Assembly (NCBI GenBank): GCA_017889585.1
Contig: JAGFZX010000060.1
Span: forward strand, 1-33,277
Length of the DNA stretch: 33,277 nucleotides
Direction: 5' to 3'
DNA from: Bacillota bacterium
Lineage (GTDB): Bacteria > Bacillota > Negativicutes > DSM-13327
Below, one piece after another: positions 1-7,099 of this stretch. The notes under the pieces are model-generated. The model was not told where the DNA came from, did not search any database, and worked only from the letters and a program-made list of their open reading frames with translations. The translations under genes were made by a program, and so were the position numbers. Positions within the stretch are counted from its first letter, which is position 1. Each line of letters opens with the position of its first letter.

Positions 1-2
1 GA

Positions 3-110
3 TTTACTGAGGGGTGCAATAATCGAATTAAAGTTTTAAAAAGAGTTTCTTATGGCGTCCAAAACTTCGCGCGTTTCCGTAATCGTATTATATATATAGC
101 CAACTCATAA
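3..110 (+). CDS. ISL3-family transposase, C-terminal fragment (5' end outside window)
   Basis: The reading frame starting at base 3 is open to a TAA at 108-110. Its 35 residues contain the blocks FTEGCNNRIKVLKRVSYG and NFARFRNRI. This matches the conserved extreme C-terminus of ISL3-family DDE transposases, where the EG.NN.IK.LKR..YG..NF..FR.RI pattern includes the last catalytic glutamate region. The gene enters from the left edge, so its integrity cannot be judged. No frameshift is visible in the part present. Confidence 0.8.
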   Translation, partial: FTEGCNNRIKVLKRVSYGVQNFARFRNRIIYIANS

Positions 111-114
111 CAGG

Positions 115-142
115 AAAAAAGCAGAGCTATTTTTAACTCTGC
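115..142 (-). terminator. Leftward (minus-strand) intrinsic terminator inside the IS end
   Basis: GCAGAG at 121-126 pairs perfectly with CTCTGC at 137-142 across a 10-nt loop. On the minus strand the stem is followed by six T residues (A115-A120 on the plus strand). It would stop transcription entering the element from the flanking chromosome. The plus-strand side has no T tract, so it is not a good transposase terminator. Shielding of insertion sequences from outside transcription is known for several families; its role here is inferred. Confidence 0.5.
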
Positions 143-201
143 CTTCCAACATTCATTTTATGTGCTTACCCCTACATTTGACATAGAGCCATAATTAATG
201 A

Positions 202-230
202 TTGCTGTATTTTTATTATTCAGGTAAAAT
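202..230 (+). promoter_or_regulatory. Candidate sigma-A promoter for the zinc-ribbon gene
   Basis: TTGCTG (202-207) and TAAAAT (225-230) are separated by 17 nt. They match the -35 and -10 consensus at 4 of 6 and 5 of 6 positions. The site lies just outside the IS terminus and 64 bases before the ATG at 295. The surrounding sequence is very AT-rich, so chance matches are likely. Confidence 0.4.
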
Positions 231-294
231 ATAAAGGTATATATTAGAATGGTAAAAATATGTATATTTTTAGATGCTAGTGAGGTAATTAAAA

Positions 295-1149
295 ATGTTT
301 TATCCAAGTTTTAAATATTGTCCTTTTTGTGGTGAACATATTCCTCAACAAAATATAGTTAAATTCTGCTCATTTTGTGGAGGAAAATTGTTATTTATTG
401 ATAATAAAAGTCAAAAAATTCAATCTGATGAAAATATAATTTTTCAAGATAAGTTAAGATTAGAACATATGATTAAAATTCATGATGAGCATCCAGAAAT
501 TAATATTGATGGATACAATAAAGTTAACTTGGATAAATTTATTCAGTCTGAATATTATAGTATTATATTAAAAGATGTTTCCAATAAACAACGCTTAATA
601 CAAAAGCTGGAGAAAGTATTATTGCGTGGCTCTTTTGCTATTCAATTAGCAGTTGATAATATTCCTAGTATTATTATTTATAAAACTAAAGGTTACGATA
701 TCCCATTCCTTAATAAAATATTTATAGAAGAGCATGCTAGTGTGAGTATTGTACCAGGTGATTTTAATACTAAACCTGATGTTGAAGAAGTTTTTAATGG
801 ATTTGATAGATTCAGTATAAAGACGCAGAAAATTATCAAATCTCTACCAATAAATTTATGGCTAGGCGATATTATTTGTGGCATTTTTCCTAATAATTAT
901 AAGGAAAATAATGAGGGTATTGTGGTTATAACTGATAAAAACATATATTTTATACCGAATGAAATATATATCAACACCAATCGATGGTTTGTAAGATCAT
1001 ATAGTCTGTTATCGAAGGTAATAATTCAAGATAATTGTTTATTATTAATTGATAAAGGCATGAATGTGACTAGTATTGCTTTTGCTGATCAACAGAAATT
1101 AGCTGACGCTTATCAGTGTATTAATCATATAGTTCAGAGATGTAAATAG
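295..1149 (+). CDS. Zinc-ribbon protein of unknown function with possible L7/L12-CTD-like and PH-like modules
   Basis: The 284-residue product is not one I can name. Its N-terminus has two CxxC knuckles, CPFCG (residues 9-13) and CSFCG (residues 25-29), forming a zinc ribbon. Residues of about 82-155 resemble the C-terminal domain of ribosomal protein L7/L12 in pattern (IILKDV..K...I..L, then AVDNIPSII and a helix ending in ASVSIV). Residues of about 190-280 have the strand-rich look of a bacterial PH-like domain (GIVVITDKNIYFI, SYSLLSKVIIQ). Both of these calls are by eye. There is no signal peptide or membrane segment, so it is probably cytoplasmic. Sampled lines of the gene are about 25% G+C against about 35-38% in the folate genes, and it abuts an IS end, suggesting acquisition. 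GAGG at about 282-285 precedes the ATG. Confidence 0.75.
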   Translation: MFYPSFKYCPFCGEHIPQQNIVKFCSFCGGKLLFIDNKSQKIQSDENIIFQDKLRLEHMIKIHDEHPEINIDGYNKVNLDKFIQSEYYSIILKDVSNKQRLIQKLEKVLLRGSFAIQLAVDNIPSIIIYKTKGYDIPFLNKIFIEEHASVSIVPGDFNTKPDVEEVFNGFDRFSIKTQKIIKSLPINLWLGDIICGIFPNNYKENNEGIVVITDKNIYFIPNEIYINTNRWFVRSYSLLSKVIIQDNCLLLIDKGMNVTSIAFADQQKLADAYQCINHIVQRCK

Positions 1150-1153
1150 TAAA

Positions 1154-1193
1154 ATATAAGAACAAGCATAAAATGTATAGCTTGTTCTTATAT
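1154..1193. terminator. Stem-loop downstream of the zinc-ribbon gene
   Basis: The arms 1154-1167 and 1180-1193 form a 14-bp stem around a 12-nt loop, starting just after the TAG that ends the zinc-ribbon gene. It is followed by mixed A/T rather than a clean T tract, so termination would be weaker than at the adjacent palindrome. Its right arm overlaps the left arm of that palindrome, so the two structures compete. Confidence 0.5.
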
Positions 1194-1233
1194 AAAAAAG
1201 ACTTGGTATACCAAGTCTTTTTTATATAAGAAC
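1184..1233. terminator. Bidirectional terminator, 50-bp perfect palindrome, between convergent genes
   Basis: The 50 bases are a perfect inverted repeat with no spacer, centred on GGTATACC (1205-1212). The core GACTTGGTATACCAAGTC (1200-1217) is flanked by A6 (1194-1199) and T6 (1218-1223). It is therefore a good intrinsic terminator in both directions, serving the plus-strand zinc-ribbon gene and the minus-strand nicotinate phosphoribosyltransferase that ends at 1236. Confidence 0.85.
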
Positions 1234-1235
1234 TA

Positions 1236-2285
1236 TTATACTATTTCTAATCGGGAATTAGGCTTATATTGGCGTCCAATTTTGGCTGAAGGCTGGCCAT
1301 CAACTACTACAATATCTGCAGTAAAATTTATACTTTCATTATAGAGGCTACCGCCTACGGCATATAAATCTACCGGCACTTTAGCTGCTTCAAAGTTAGT
1401 AATGCGTTCAGTGGAAAAGCCCCCTGATACCATAATTTGTACATGAGCGAATCCTTCAGCATCTAAGGCGGAGCGGACATTTCTGACTAATTGAGGGCAG
1501 ACACCTGTTGGCTTAAAAGTACCCATATAAGGTATAACTGAGACGTCAATAAGTGTATCTGCTGTATCTAAGCGAACTGCCCACAGTTTATCTTTTAATT
1601 CATGAGCAACTTTTAAGCTAGTGGCAACACAATCGTTATCAAAATCAACTAGAGCTACTCTTCTAATAGATTGATCAATGTGCTGATCGAATACTTTTGT
1701 TGCTTTTAATGTATCTCCTGAATAAGTAGCAATTAGTGCATGAGGGATAGTGCCAAGGGCTTCCCCTCCCCAGTACATACCATTTGCAGGTGTGGAAACA
1801 CCATATGCTCCTCCTATGTAAGCAGCATAGCCATCGCTGGGCTGTACACTATAATGATCAAAACGAGAAGGGAAAAATAATACTGGTTTGCCATTAGCCG
1901 CATTGACTACATTGCGAACATTAGTGGCAATTTTTGTTTGGCGAGATAGTACACCAAGATAGACTGTTTCGAGATGGCAAAAATCAGCAAGATCTCCTTC
2001 AATGGTCAGTACTGTTTCCCATGGTTCAATATTGTCACCATCATGTAAAGCTTTAATGGTAAGACGCTCAGGGTAGTGAGCACATTTTTGTATAATGGCA
2101 ATGGCTTCATCTATTCCGCACAATATGGCATTTTGACGTTGGAAAACCTGCATGAGTACACGAGGATGATGATTATCTTTGGTTAAAATTTCGCTGGTTC
2201 GTAAAAAATAGCTATCACTATAAAGGCCATTTTTAATTTCGTCAACTGGAATACGGAAAATATCTGGGGATAATCGTGATGTCAT
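1236..2285 (-). CDS. pncB: Nicotinate phosphoribosyltransferase
   Basis: This 349-residue cytoplasmic enzyme joins nicotinate and PRPP to give nicotinate mononucleotide, the salvage entry to NAD. Family signatures include STPANGMYWGGEALGTIPH (residues 164-182), where H182 is the likely catalytic histidine. Others are the RLDTADTL segment and IMVSGGFSTERI in the phosphate-binding half of the barrel. It belongs to the short NAPRTase form common in clostridia and archaea. The ATG at 2285 is preceded on the minus strand by AGGAGG at good spacing. It is the only minus-strand gene in the window and appears to be monocistronic, ending at the bidirectional terminator. A TATAAT lies on the minus strand at 2353-2348, but no convincing -35 accompanies it. 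Quinolinate phosphoribosyltransferase is excluded by the motifs. Confidence 0.9.
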   Translation of the reverse strand: MTSRLSPDIFRIPVDEIKNGLYSDSYFLRTSEILTKDNHHPRVLMQVFQRQNAILCGIDEAIAIIQKCAHYPERLTIKALHDGDNIEPWETVLTIEGDLADFCHLETVYLGVLSRQTKIATNVRNVVNAANGKPVLFFPSRFDHYSVQPSDGYAAYIGGAYGVSTPANGMYWGGEALGTIPHALIATYSGDTLKATKVFDQHIDQSIRRVALVDFDNDCVATSLKVAHELKDKLWAVRLDTADTLIDVSVIPYMGTFKPTGVCPQLVRNVRSALDAEGFAHVQIMVSGGFSTERITNFEAAKVPVDLYAVGGSLYNESINFTADIVVVDGQPSAKIGRQYKPNSRLEIV

Positions 2286-2429
2286 ATATAGAGCCTCCTA
2301 AAAATGTAGCGTAAGAAAAAGTGCCATAATGATTTGTGAACTATTTTATTATAGGTTTTCATATAATTTTCATTATGCAATGTATTTATGATACAATAAG
2401 TACAAATACTTTGGCAATGATTGATTTTA

Positions 2430-2457
2430 TTGAATGTATATGAAATAAGATTAATAT
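2430..2457 (+). promoter_or_regulatory. Weak candidate promoter for the folate operon
   Basis: TTGAAT (2430-2435) and TAATAT (2452-2457) are spaced by 16 nt, each 4 of 6 to consensus. The site lies in the 295-bp divergent region between the nicotinate phosphoribosyltransferase and folP. The remaining ~120 bases to folP hold only small AT-rich hairpins (for example ACTCTaaAGAGT at about 2468-2479) and no structure I recognise as a riboswitch. Confidence 0.3.
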
Positions 2458-2580
2458 TGGGAAAATTACTCTAAAGAGTGTATTTTTAAAACCAAAAATC
2501 TTAAAGTAAAGAGATTCTTAGAGAATATTCATCAAGAATTGTGGTATTTATTAGAAGGAGCTAATTTATAGGAGGTTAAA

Positions 2581-3783
2581 ATGTCTTTTAATGCACATAT
2601 CATAGAAATAAACAATCTTAGACAAGCAGAGATAGAACTTTCTAAAATAAAATGTGATAAAGCTGGTATTAGTATTATGTCTAATAAAGCTATATTTAAA
2701 ATAATAAAATTACAGAAAGTATGCGCTAAGGATGCCAATCTTTTAAAACAAACATTTTTAGCAAAAGGTGGAGAGGTAGCTGTAGCAAGAGGTACAGCAG
2801 ATCTTAGTATACCGTATACAGATGTCTTAATAAGTGCTACATTAAAACAATATAAATTGGCATTAGCACAATTGAAAATACAGCCATGGGGATTGCCTAA
2901 GATCGCAGTGGCTATTGAGCGTGTTTTATACACTAGTGAACAATTTCCTAAACGTGAATATTTTTGGGATAAGCATACATTATCTATTATGCCGCGACGT
3001 ACTTTAATTATGGGAATTTTGAATTTAACACCTGATTCTTTCTCAGATGGTGGTCAGTATAATACCATAGATACTGCCCTGCATTATGCGGAAGAGATGA
3101 TCAAAAATGGTGCAGATATTATTGATATTGGAGCTGAATCGACTAGGCCTTATGGTGGAACTGAAGAAATATCGGCTGAGGAAGAACTCAATCGGTTGGC
3201 GCCTTTATTAGAAAAGTTAATATCCATATCTGCGGTACCTATTTCGGTAGATACATATAAAGCTTGTGTGGCATCAGAGGCATTAAAACTCGGGGCTCAT
3301 ATGATAAATGATGTATGGGGGTTACAGCGCGATGCTGAGATGGCTAAAGTGGTGGCGCAATATGATGTACCTGTAATTATTATGCACAATCAAGAAGGCA
3401 CTCATTATGAGCAAGATATTATGTCACATATATATGATTTTTTACAGGCTAGTATTAATATTGGTCTCGAGGCAGGTATTGATTTTAAAAGATTTATTGT
3501 TGATCCAGGTATTGGCTTTGGTAAAACACTGGAACAAAACTTAGTAGTAATGTCACGATTGGAAGAATTAAAATCATTAGGCTGTCCCATTTTGCTTGGA
3601 ACTTCACGTAAAAGATTTATTGGTGAAGTTTTAAATCTTCCAGTTGAAGACAGGGTTGAAGGGACAGGTGCAACCGTTTGTGTGGGGATTACTAAAGGTA
3701 GTAATATTATTAGGGTACATGATGTAAAGGCCATGGCCCGAATTGCAAAAATGACAGATATGATGACGAGGAGTGATGGATAA
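2581..3783 (+). CDS. folP: Dihydropteroate synthase with N-terminal extension
   Basis: FolP condenses p-aminobenzoate with dihydropterin pyrophosphate in folate synthesis. The core starts near residue 140 and shows every hallmark: MGILNLTPDSFSDGG (144-158), DIGAESTRPYG, PISVDTYKA, NDVWG, IVDPGIGFGKT and LLGTSRKRFIG. The product has 400 residues against about 270-285 for the usual enzyme. The extra ~135 N-terminal residues resemble no domain I recognise. Long FolP forms of this size occur in clostridia. The ATG follows AGGAGG (2571-2576). The stop codon overlaps the folB start by one base (TAATG), indicating translational coupling within a folP-folB-folK operon. Confidence 0.93.
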   Translation: MSFNAHIIEINNLRQAEIELSKIKCDKAGISIMSNKAIFKIIKLQKVCAKDANLLKQTFLAKGGEVAVARGTADLSIPYTDVLISATLKQYKLALAQLKIQPWGLPKIAVAIERVLYTSEQFPKREYFWDKHTLSIMPRRTLIMGILNLTPDSFSDGGQYNTIDTALHYAEEMIKNGADIIDIGAESTRPYGGTEEISAEEELNRLAPLLEKLISISAVPISVDTYKACVASEALKLGAHMINDVWGLQRDAEMAKVVAQYDVPVIIMHNQEGTHYEQDIMSHIYDFLQASINIGLEAGIDFKRFIVDPGIGFGKTLEQNLVVMSRLEELKSLGCPILLGTSRKRFIGEVLNLPVEDRVEGTGATVCVGITKGSNIIRVHDVKAMARIAKMTDMMTRSDG

Positions 3784-4142
3784 TGAGTAATAGAATTTTA
3801 TTGCAAAATATGATGTTCTATGGTTTTCATGGTGTTTATGAATATGAGCGTGAGCAGGGGCAGAAATTTTATGTAGATGCTGAAATCTGTGCAGATTTAA
3901 GTTTAGCGGGATCAACTGATAATGTTATGGATACGATTGATTATACAGTAGTATATAGTCATATTAAAGAAATAATGGAGAATCACCGTTTTCAATTATT
4001 AGAAGCACTTAGTGCCCATATTGCTGAGGTCGTATTACAAACAACAATAGCTACTGAGGTTACAATAAAAATTAGAAAACCTGCTGTAGCCATACCTGGC
4101 CCCTTTGATTATATCCAGGTCGAAACTAATAGGAGAAAATAA
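3783..4142 (+). CDS. folB: Dihydroneopterin aldolase
   Basis: This 119-residue enzyme cleaves 7,8-dihydroneopterin to 6-hydroxymethyl-7,8-dihydropterin and glycolaldehyde, the step before FolK. It opens with the typical block MMFYGFHGVYEYEREQGQKF. It also contains MDTIDYTVVY, the substrate-binding LLEALSAHIAE and the KIRKPAVAIPGPFDYIQVE segment near the C-terminus. Length is normal for the family, which assembles as an octameric ring. It is translated as the middle gene of the folate cluster, coupled to folP by a one-base overlap. Confidence 0.93.
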   Translation: MSNRILLQNMMFYGFHGVYEYEREQGQKFYVDAEICADLSLAGSTDNVMDTIDYTVVYSHIKEIMENHRFQLLEALSAHIAEVVLQTTIATEVTIKIRKPAVAIPGPFDYIQVETNRRK

Positions 4143-4146
4143 ACTG

Positions 4147-4650
4147 ATGATTTTAATTGGGCTTGGTTCAAATATTGGTGATCGGCAAAAAAATATAATT
4201 ACAGCTATTCGTAAGTTAGGTAAACATAAAGAGATTATTATTAAAGAGATATCCTCTTTATATGAAACAAAACCAGTGGGCGTAACAGCACAGGCAGATT
4301 TCTTAAATGGGGCGATTAGTATCAGTACTACTTTAGCGCCGCGTAAATTACTTGAGGTATGCTTGAATGTGGAATGCCAAATGGGAAGAATTCGTGATCA
4401 ACGATGGGGTCCAAGAAATATCGATATTGATATACTTGTATATGATGATCATATAATTATGGATGAGGCACTCTGCATTCCTCATCCGCGATTACATGAA
4501 AGACGTTTTGTTCTGATTCCTTTACAAGAAATTGCCGGAGATATACCGGTTTATCAAGGTCAAACACCTAGGGAATTGCTCAAGAAAGTTGATGGGAACA
4601 GTGATGTGGTGTTATATAAAAAAATGAATTATAATTTGTTGGAACTCTAA
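4147..4650 (+). CDS. folK: 6-hydroxymethyl-7,8-dihydropterin pyrophosphokinase
   Basis: FolK transfers pyrophosphate from ATP to 6-hydroxymethyldihydropterin, giving the FolP substrate. The 167-residue product starts MILIGLGSNIGDR and carries SSLYETKPVG, QMGRIRDQRWGPRNIDIDIL (metal-binding DxD) and IPHPRLHERRFVLIPL. I chose the ATG at 4147 because MILIGLGSN is the canonical N-terminus and AGGAG lies at 4131-4135. The frame is open back to 4105 inside folB, but the added residues look unrelated to the family. It is the last gene of the folate cluster. Confidence 0.93.
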   Translation: MILIGLGSNIGDRQKNIITAIRKLGKHKEIIIKEISSLYETKPVGVTAQADFLNGAISISTTLAPRKLLEVCLNVECQMGRIRDQRWGPRNIDIDILVYDDHIIMDEALCIPHPRLHERRFVLIPLQEIAGDIPVYQGQTPRELLKKVDGNSDVVLYKKMNYNLLEL

Positions 4651-4770
4651 AGAAAGGCGAAGGCGGAAGGCGCTTCAATTGCTAACGCATCGAACAAAGT
4701 CCATCACAGCGTCGCTGAAGTAACCTGTGCCAGCTTTTCTGATTCTGTAAAAGAAGGAGGCTAACAGAAG
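4651..4770. other. GC-rich intergenic spacer between folK and the glycosyltransferase gene
   Basis: This 120-base stretch is about 48% G+C by my count, well above the 35-38% of its neighbours. It is not open for a convincing gene. It contains purine-rich repeats of GAAGGCG type and short complementary blocks (CTTCA near 4673, TGAAG near 4715) that could close a large hairpin. Its composition suggests a dispersed intergenic repeat. The final bases supply the AAGGAGG (4754-4760) for the next gene. Confidence 0.35.
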
Positions 4771-5895
4771 TTGGCTAAGTTATATAAAATATTATTTATT
4801 AGTGCCCCTGTAGGGGCAGGTCATATAAGAGCAGCTCAGGCGGTGAGTTCTGCACTGTGCAAAGATAATGTTCATATTGAAACCAAAATGGCAAATGTTT
4901 TTGATTTTTTTAACCCTTCAATCGGGAAAGCAATTTTAAATGTATATCTTAAAATATTAGAAATATTCCCCCAAATATATGGTGTGGCCTATAGTTGGGG
5001 GAATGAAAGTTATTTAGCATTGACTGGCCGTAGAATAATTAGTAGTTATTTGGCTAGGCGTATGGAAAGATATATTTTGGAATATAACCCGGCAGTGATT
5101 GTATGTACTCATGCTACGCCAGCTGGACTTGTCGCTCATTTAATTAAAAAAAATAAGATTAGTACGCCCGTAGTGGCGGTGGTCACTGATTTTGTTGTAC
5201 ATCGTTTATGGATTTATCCTGAAATACAACATTATGTAGTAGCTAATAAAAATATGCGTGACTTTCTGGTCGAAAATGGAATAAAACATAATGGCATAGA
5301 AGTAATGGGCATTCCGGTGGATGAAAAATTTTCGTTAGTGCCAGATAAAGAGCAAATATTAAGTGAGTTACAATTAAGTCCTAATGTTAAAACTATTTTA
5401 ATTATGGGTGGCGGCGCGGGTATGTTGCCCATGGATGATATTCTCTTATGTTGTGAAAATATTGATATAGCGCTTCAAATTATAGTTGTCACAGGTAATA
5501 ATAAGAGTATATATAACAAACTTATAAATTTGCAGTCCAGGTTACGTAAAACAGTGAGAATTCTAGGGTATATAAATAATGTTAATGAATTAATGGCTAT
5601 TTCGGATCTTATTATTTCAAAGCCCGGGGGTATGACCTGTGCAGAAACCTTGTGTTTGGGATTACCGATGCTTATTTATCGGCCAATTCCAGGACAAGAA
5701 GACGCTAATACTAACTATCTTGTCAAATGTCAGGCGGCCTTACGTGCCGATTCTGTAGAAGAAATACAAGTGATTATAAAGAAATTATTTATTGAAGAAC
5801 CAGAGCAGTTGATTGTCTTACAGAAGAATGCTTTAGCTATCAGTCAACCAATGTCTGGTCAAAGAATAGCTGAATATATATTAAAGTTTAAGTAA
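4771..5895 (+). CDS. MGDG-synthase-type glycosyltransferase (GT28; UgtP-like)
   Basis: The 374-residue protein is a GT-B fold glycosyltransferase of the monogalactosyldiacylglycerol synthase / UgtP family, which adds a sugar from a UDP-sugar to diacylglycerol at the cytoplasmic membrane face. The N-terminal MGDG-synthase domain shows ISAPVGAGHIRAAQAV (residues 10-25) and CTHATPAG. The C-terminal GT28 domain shows IMGGGAGM and the nucleotide-sugar site SKPGGMTCAETLCLGLPMLI, followed by GQEDANTNYLV. The start is TTG at 4771, with AAGGAGG 10 bases upstream. Sugar and acceptor specificity cannot be read from the sequence. MurG is less likely because the MGDG-type N-terminus is present. Confidence 0.85.
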   Translation: MAKLYKILFISAPVGAGHIRAAQAVSSALCKDNVHIETKMANVFDFFNPSIGKAILNVYLKILEIFPQIYGVAYSWGNESYLALTGRRIISSYLARRMERYILEYNPAVIVCTHATPAGLVAHLIKKNKISTPVVAVVTDFVVHRLWIYPEIQHYVVANKNMRDFLVENGIKHNGIEVMGIPVDEKFSLVPDKEQILSELQLSPNVKTILIMGGGAGMLPMDDILLCCENIDIALQIIVVTGNNKSIYNKLINLQSRLRKTVRILGYINNVNELMAISDLIISKPGGMTCAETLCLGLPMLIYRPIPGQEDANTNYLVKCQAALRADSVEEIQVIIKKLFIEEPEQLIVLQKNALAISQPMSGQRIAEYILKFK

Positions 5896-5896
5896 G

Positions 5897-5937
5897 TGCA
5901 TATTTTATTGGTATGCAATAAAAATATGTGCTATAAT
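5897..5937 (+). promoter_or_regulatory. Extended -10 promoter for dprA-topA-trmFO, overlapped by an inverted repeat
   Basis: TTGGTA (5908-5913) and a perfect TATAAT (5932-5937) are 18 nt apart. The -10 carries the TGn extension (TGC at 5929-5931). An imperfect inverted repeat covers the promoter: TTTTATTG (5903-5910) pairs with CAATAAAA (5916-5923), and the stem continues outward with a single bulge to about 5897 and 5931. This could be an operator or simply an AT-rich stem-loop behind the upstream gene; no T tract follows on either strand. Confidence 0.65.
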
Positions 5938-6013
5938 TACCATTGTTTTATATTGTTAATTGTTGGAGAAAATAGGAAATACTAATATATTAATAGCAAT
6001 GTCGGAGGAAAAA

Positions 6014-7099
6014 GTGGATAAAATATATCTGGCGGCATTACAGATGGTATCTGGTATTGGTAGCGCACGTCTTAAGTCCCTAATCTCATTTTTTGGTAGC
6101 GCTAAGCTAGCTTGGCAAGCTAGTAGGCGTGATTTATTTTTATGTGGATGTTTAGACGAAACAATATATAATAAATTACTCATACATCGGGAAAAGATAG
6201 ATATATATAAATTAGCAGGGGAATGGGAAAAACAAGGTATTTGTCTTTGCTCGTTAAATGACGAGGAGTATCCAAAGCTCCTCCTAAATACTTATAATGC
6301 ACCTTATGTGCTTTATTACCGGGGGATATTACCAACAAATCAAAATATGATAGCTATTGTTGGTTCTAGACATGCATCGCCTTATGGTAAAAATGTTGCC
6401 GCTATGTTGGCCTCAGAACTTGCTGAAGCTGGGGTTTGGGTAGTTAGTGGTGCGGCCCGGGGCATTGATACAGCAGCACATCAGGGAGCGCTAACTAAAG
6501 GGTATACAGTGGCTGTACTTGGCTCAGGAGTGGATGTTAATTATCCACCAGAAAATAGCAAGCTACTTTCTCATATTGCTGAATGCGGTGCTGTTATTTC
6601 TGAATATCCTCCAGGCACTATGGCTCATCCAGGGAATTTCCCTGCTCGCAACAGGATTATTAATGGATTGTCCCTTGGTACTGTAGTTGTTGAGGCTGCA
6701 GAAAAAAGTGGAGCACTCATTACAGCTGATTTTGCATTAGAAGAAGGCCGTGATGTATTTGCTGTGCCTGGTAGTATTTTTTCAGAGTCGAGTAAAGGTA
6801 CTCATCGTCTCATAAAGCAAGGTGCTAAACTTATTGATTGTACTGCTGATATATTAGAAGAGTATAATCTTGAATTAGCGAGCGGAAAGGGAATGGTCAT
6901 AGAACTAAGTACAGAGGAAGAAATTGTTTATGAGGTTCTTACATATGATACCCCAGTCGGGATTGAAGAAATTGTAATGAAAGCTAATTTAAATCCAGCA
7001 GCAGTTACATATATATTACTACAACTAGAATTACGTGGGTTAGCGATAGAGCATAATGGAAAATGCTATTTGCGTATCGCTAAGGAGGGGATCAAGTGA
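6014..7099 (+). CDS. dprA: DNA processing protein DprA (Smf)
   Basis: DprA binds single-stranded DNA and loads RecA during natural transformation. The 361-residue form proposed here has an N-terminal helix-hairpin-helix-like segment (VSGIGSARLKSLI) and a Rossmann-type core. The core runs from IAIVGSRHASPYG through VVSGAARGIDTAAH, GSGVDVNYPPEN, FPARNRIINGLS and GALITADFALEEGRDVFAVPG. A C-terminal winged helix follows (about residues 295-355). I chose GTG at 6014 because GGAGG (6004-6008) lies just upstream and MDKIYLAALQMVSGIG is a normal DprA start. The frame is open to 5960, with an ATG at 5999 that lacks a ribosome site. The stop overlaps topA by 4 bases. Confidence 0.92.
   Translation: MDKIYLAALQMVSGIGSARLKSLISFFGSAKLAWQASRRDLFLCGCLDETIYNKLLIHREKIDIYKLAGEWEKQGICLCSLNDEEYPKLLLNTYNAPYVLYYRGILPTNQNMIAIVGSRHASPYGKNVAAMLASELAEAGVWVVSGAARGIDTAAHQGALTKGYTVAVLGSGVDVNYPPENSKLLSHIAECGAVISEYPPGTMAHPGNFPARNRIINGLSLGTVVVEAAEKSGALITADFALEEGRDVFAVPGSIFSESSKGTHRLIKQGAKLIDCTADILEEYNLELASGKGMVIELSTEEEIVYEVLTYDTPVGIEEIVMKANLNPAAVTYILLQLELRGLAIEHNGKCYLRIAKEGIK

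Larger units (their letters stand above)
1..190 (+). mobile_element. Right end of an ISL3-family insertion sequence (truncated by window edge)
   Basis: The first 110 bases encode the C-terminus of an ISL3-type transposase. About 80 bases further on lies a terminus that reads, inward on the other strand, GGCTCTATGTCAAATG. ISL3-family inverted repeats characteristically begin GGCTCTTTGTCA or similar, so I place the element boundary at base 190. ISL3 elements usually make 8-bp target duplications, so ATAATTAA at 191-198 would be one copy of the duplication. The left end lies outside the window, so neither the duplication nor the matching repeat can be confirmed. The element may be complete or a remnant. 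Confidence 0.75.

Noticed and set aside
178..206. Outward promoter formed by TTGACA in the IS terminus
   Set aside because: TTGACA at 178-183 has no -10 at 16-18 nt; a separate promoter at 202-230 fits better.
2460..2580. Tetrahydrofolate riboswitch upstream of folP
   Set aside because: The leader is AT-rich with only short hairpins; the conserved THF-riboswitch blocks are absent.
2532..2933. Minus-strand frame opposite the folP N-terminus
   Set aside because: Opposes a well-supported coding region with a good start; no motif seen.
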